Positions 13,836 to 14,400 of a stretch of DNA of 14,400 nt are shown here, piece by piece. Under the pieces are notes generated by a model, which was not told the origin of the DNA, did not search any database, and saw only the letters and a program-made list of their open reading frames with translations. The first letter of the stretch is position 1. Each line of letters opens with the position of its first letter. Where the stretch lies: contig USIX01000051.1 of NCBI GenBank assembly GCA_900554895.1, positions 1 through 14,400 of the forward strand. Reading direction: 5' to 3'. The position numbers and the translations under genes are program-made. The stretch is from an uncultured Megamonas sp. Lineage in GTDB: Bacteria; Bacillota; Negativicutes; Selenomonadales; Selenomonadaceae.

Positions 13836-13881
13836 CAAAAGAGTAATCGACTAGAACATTGTTAGTAAATTACTCTTTTGT
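13835..13881 (-). terminator. Terminator hairpin behind the sigma-like reading frame
   Basis: A perfect 13-bp inverted repeat ACAAAAGAGTAAT / ATTACTCTTTTGT (13835-13847, 13869-13881) with a 21-nt loop begins right after the stop codon at 13883; the minus-strand 3' arm is U-rich. Confidence 0.7.
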
Positions 13882-13882
13882 T

Positions 13883-14305
13883 TTAAGGCAATAATTTTCT
13901 TAGTTTGTTTAGAGCATGCTTTTCTAGTTTGTATACTGCTTGAACTGAAACCTTATTTTTCTTGGCAATTTCACTTGTGGAAAATCCATATTTGTATTTT
14001 AGAATGATGACAGTTTTTTCTTTGGCAGTTAAGTCTTTTAACAGATTTAGAAATTCCATATCACTGAATATCATGTTTTCTGATACACAGTTGGCAGGAT
14101 TTTCTTCATAATTTATTTCATCAAGAAAAATAAACCAAAAAAGAAAAAACCTTTTTAACGTTTCGCTATCGCTGCACTGGGCGAGCCTTTGTAGATTTTC
14201 TATAAATACAGTCGGTAAAACGGCTCGAAACACTTGGAATTTGGGTCGTGCCTTCTGGTGTTCAGCACGAATAAAATTTTGAGCTGTTGGCACTGCAGTT
14301 TGCAA
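13883..14305 (-). pseudogene. Sigma-70 region 4 protein, 5' part replaced by a repeat element
   Basis: The C-terminal half (about residues 78-140) is a sigma-70 region 4-like domain: MEFLNLLKDLTAKEKTVIIL, then the helix-turn-helix FSTSEIAKKNKVSVQAVYKL and ALNKLRKLLP. It would bind a promoter -35 region. The preceding 60 or so codons are not sigma-like; they are the translated second copy of the dispersed element (element homology ends near 14120, inside the codons around residue 61). Region 2, needed for core-polymerase and -10 binding, is missing. The open frame begins with TTG at 14305, with no good Shine-Dalgarno site, and the only in-frame ATGs are deep inside (about residues 78 and 83). 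I infer a gene broken by, or fused to, the element. A small genuine HTH protein starting at an internal codon is the alternative. Confidence 0.55.
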
Positions 14306-14400
14306 GTTGTCTCAAAATTTTGTTTCACATTTAGAGTATTTTCATGGTAGCTTTAGCTATTAAAAAGAAAAATTTTTAGCTGTGATTTTAGTTTAAACTG
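14120..14400 (-). repeat. Structured dispersed element, copy 2 (runs to window edge)
   Basis: This is the reverse-oriented partner of the element at 5475-5806. Block 14254-14156 matches 5659-5757 at 87 of 99 bases without gaps. The internal hairpin is kept with different bases: outer stem TCACA / TGTGA (arms within 14380-14385 and 14325-14330), inner stem TAGCT / AGCTA (14359-14355, 14352-14348). The end near 14120 lacks the perfect terminal hairpin of copy 1, and sequence beyond it turns into the sigma-like gene. The other end is near or beyond the window edge. Confidence 0.68.

Overview
The window looks like chromosome of an anaerobic, diderm Firmicute of the Negativicutes, probably Megamonas or a close relative. 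This is inference from gene content (inositol-type genes, a DUF3793-flavodoxin pair, DUF362 ferredoxin-domain protein, YczE-like membrane protein, several exported proteins), low GC and strong Gram-positive-style Shine-Dalgarno sites; no rRNA or other taxonomic marker is present.

Bases 1-5250, all minus strand, form a carbohydrate and ion transport region. It holds the start of an IolI-like isomerase (running off the left edge), an ArsB/NhaD-type ion transporter, a cytidylate-kinase-like protein directly behind a GPH-family sugar:cation symporter, and a myo-inositol 2-dehydrogenase-type oxidoreductase (IolG). IolI, IolG and the symporter suggest inositol or related polyol use. A CcpA/LacI-type operator candidate lies at the predicted iolG promoter.

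Bases 5250-5819 carry no convincing gene. They hold a structured dispersed element of about 330 bp with a hairpin at each end and a large internal hairpin. A diverged second copy lies in opposite orientation at 14120-14400, where it forms the 5' part of a sigma-factor-like reading frame. Comparison of the two copies shows compensatory base-pair changes in the hairpin and only amino-acid-changing differences in the shared reading frame, so the nucleic acid rather than a protein seems to be conserved.

Bases 5820-10140 hold a NUDIX hydrolase (minus), then a Fur-controlled DUF3793-flavodoxin operon (consensus-like promoter plus a perfect 7-1-7 Fur box), a DUF362 protein with two 4Fe-4S clusters behind a MerR-type promoter with a 19-bp spacer, and a YczE/DUF6198 membrane protein. 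Strong intrinsic terminators separate these units. The theme is iron and redox metabolism.

Bases 10180-14400 are AT-rich accessory sequence: two unrecognised exported or membrane proteins (minus), a leaderless Amidase_6 protein behind a perfect cre-type operator (plus), an exported TPR protein (minus), and a probably broken sigma-70 region-4 gene fused to the second element copy. No tRNA, rRNA, CRISPR array, transposase or phage gene was seen.
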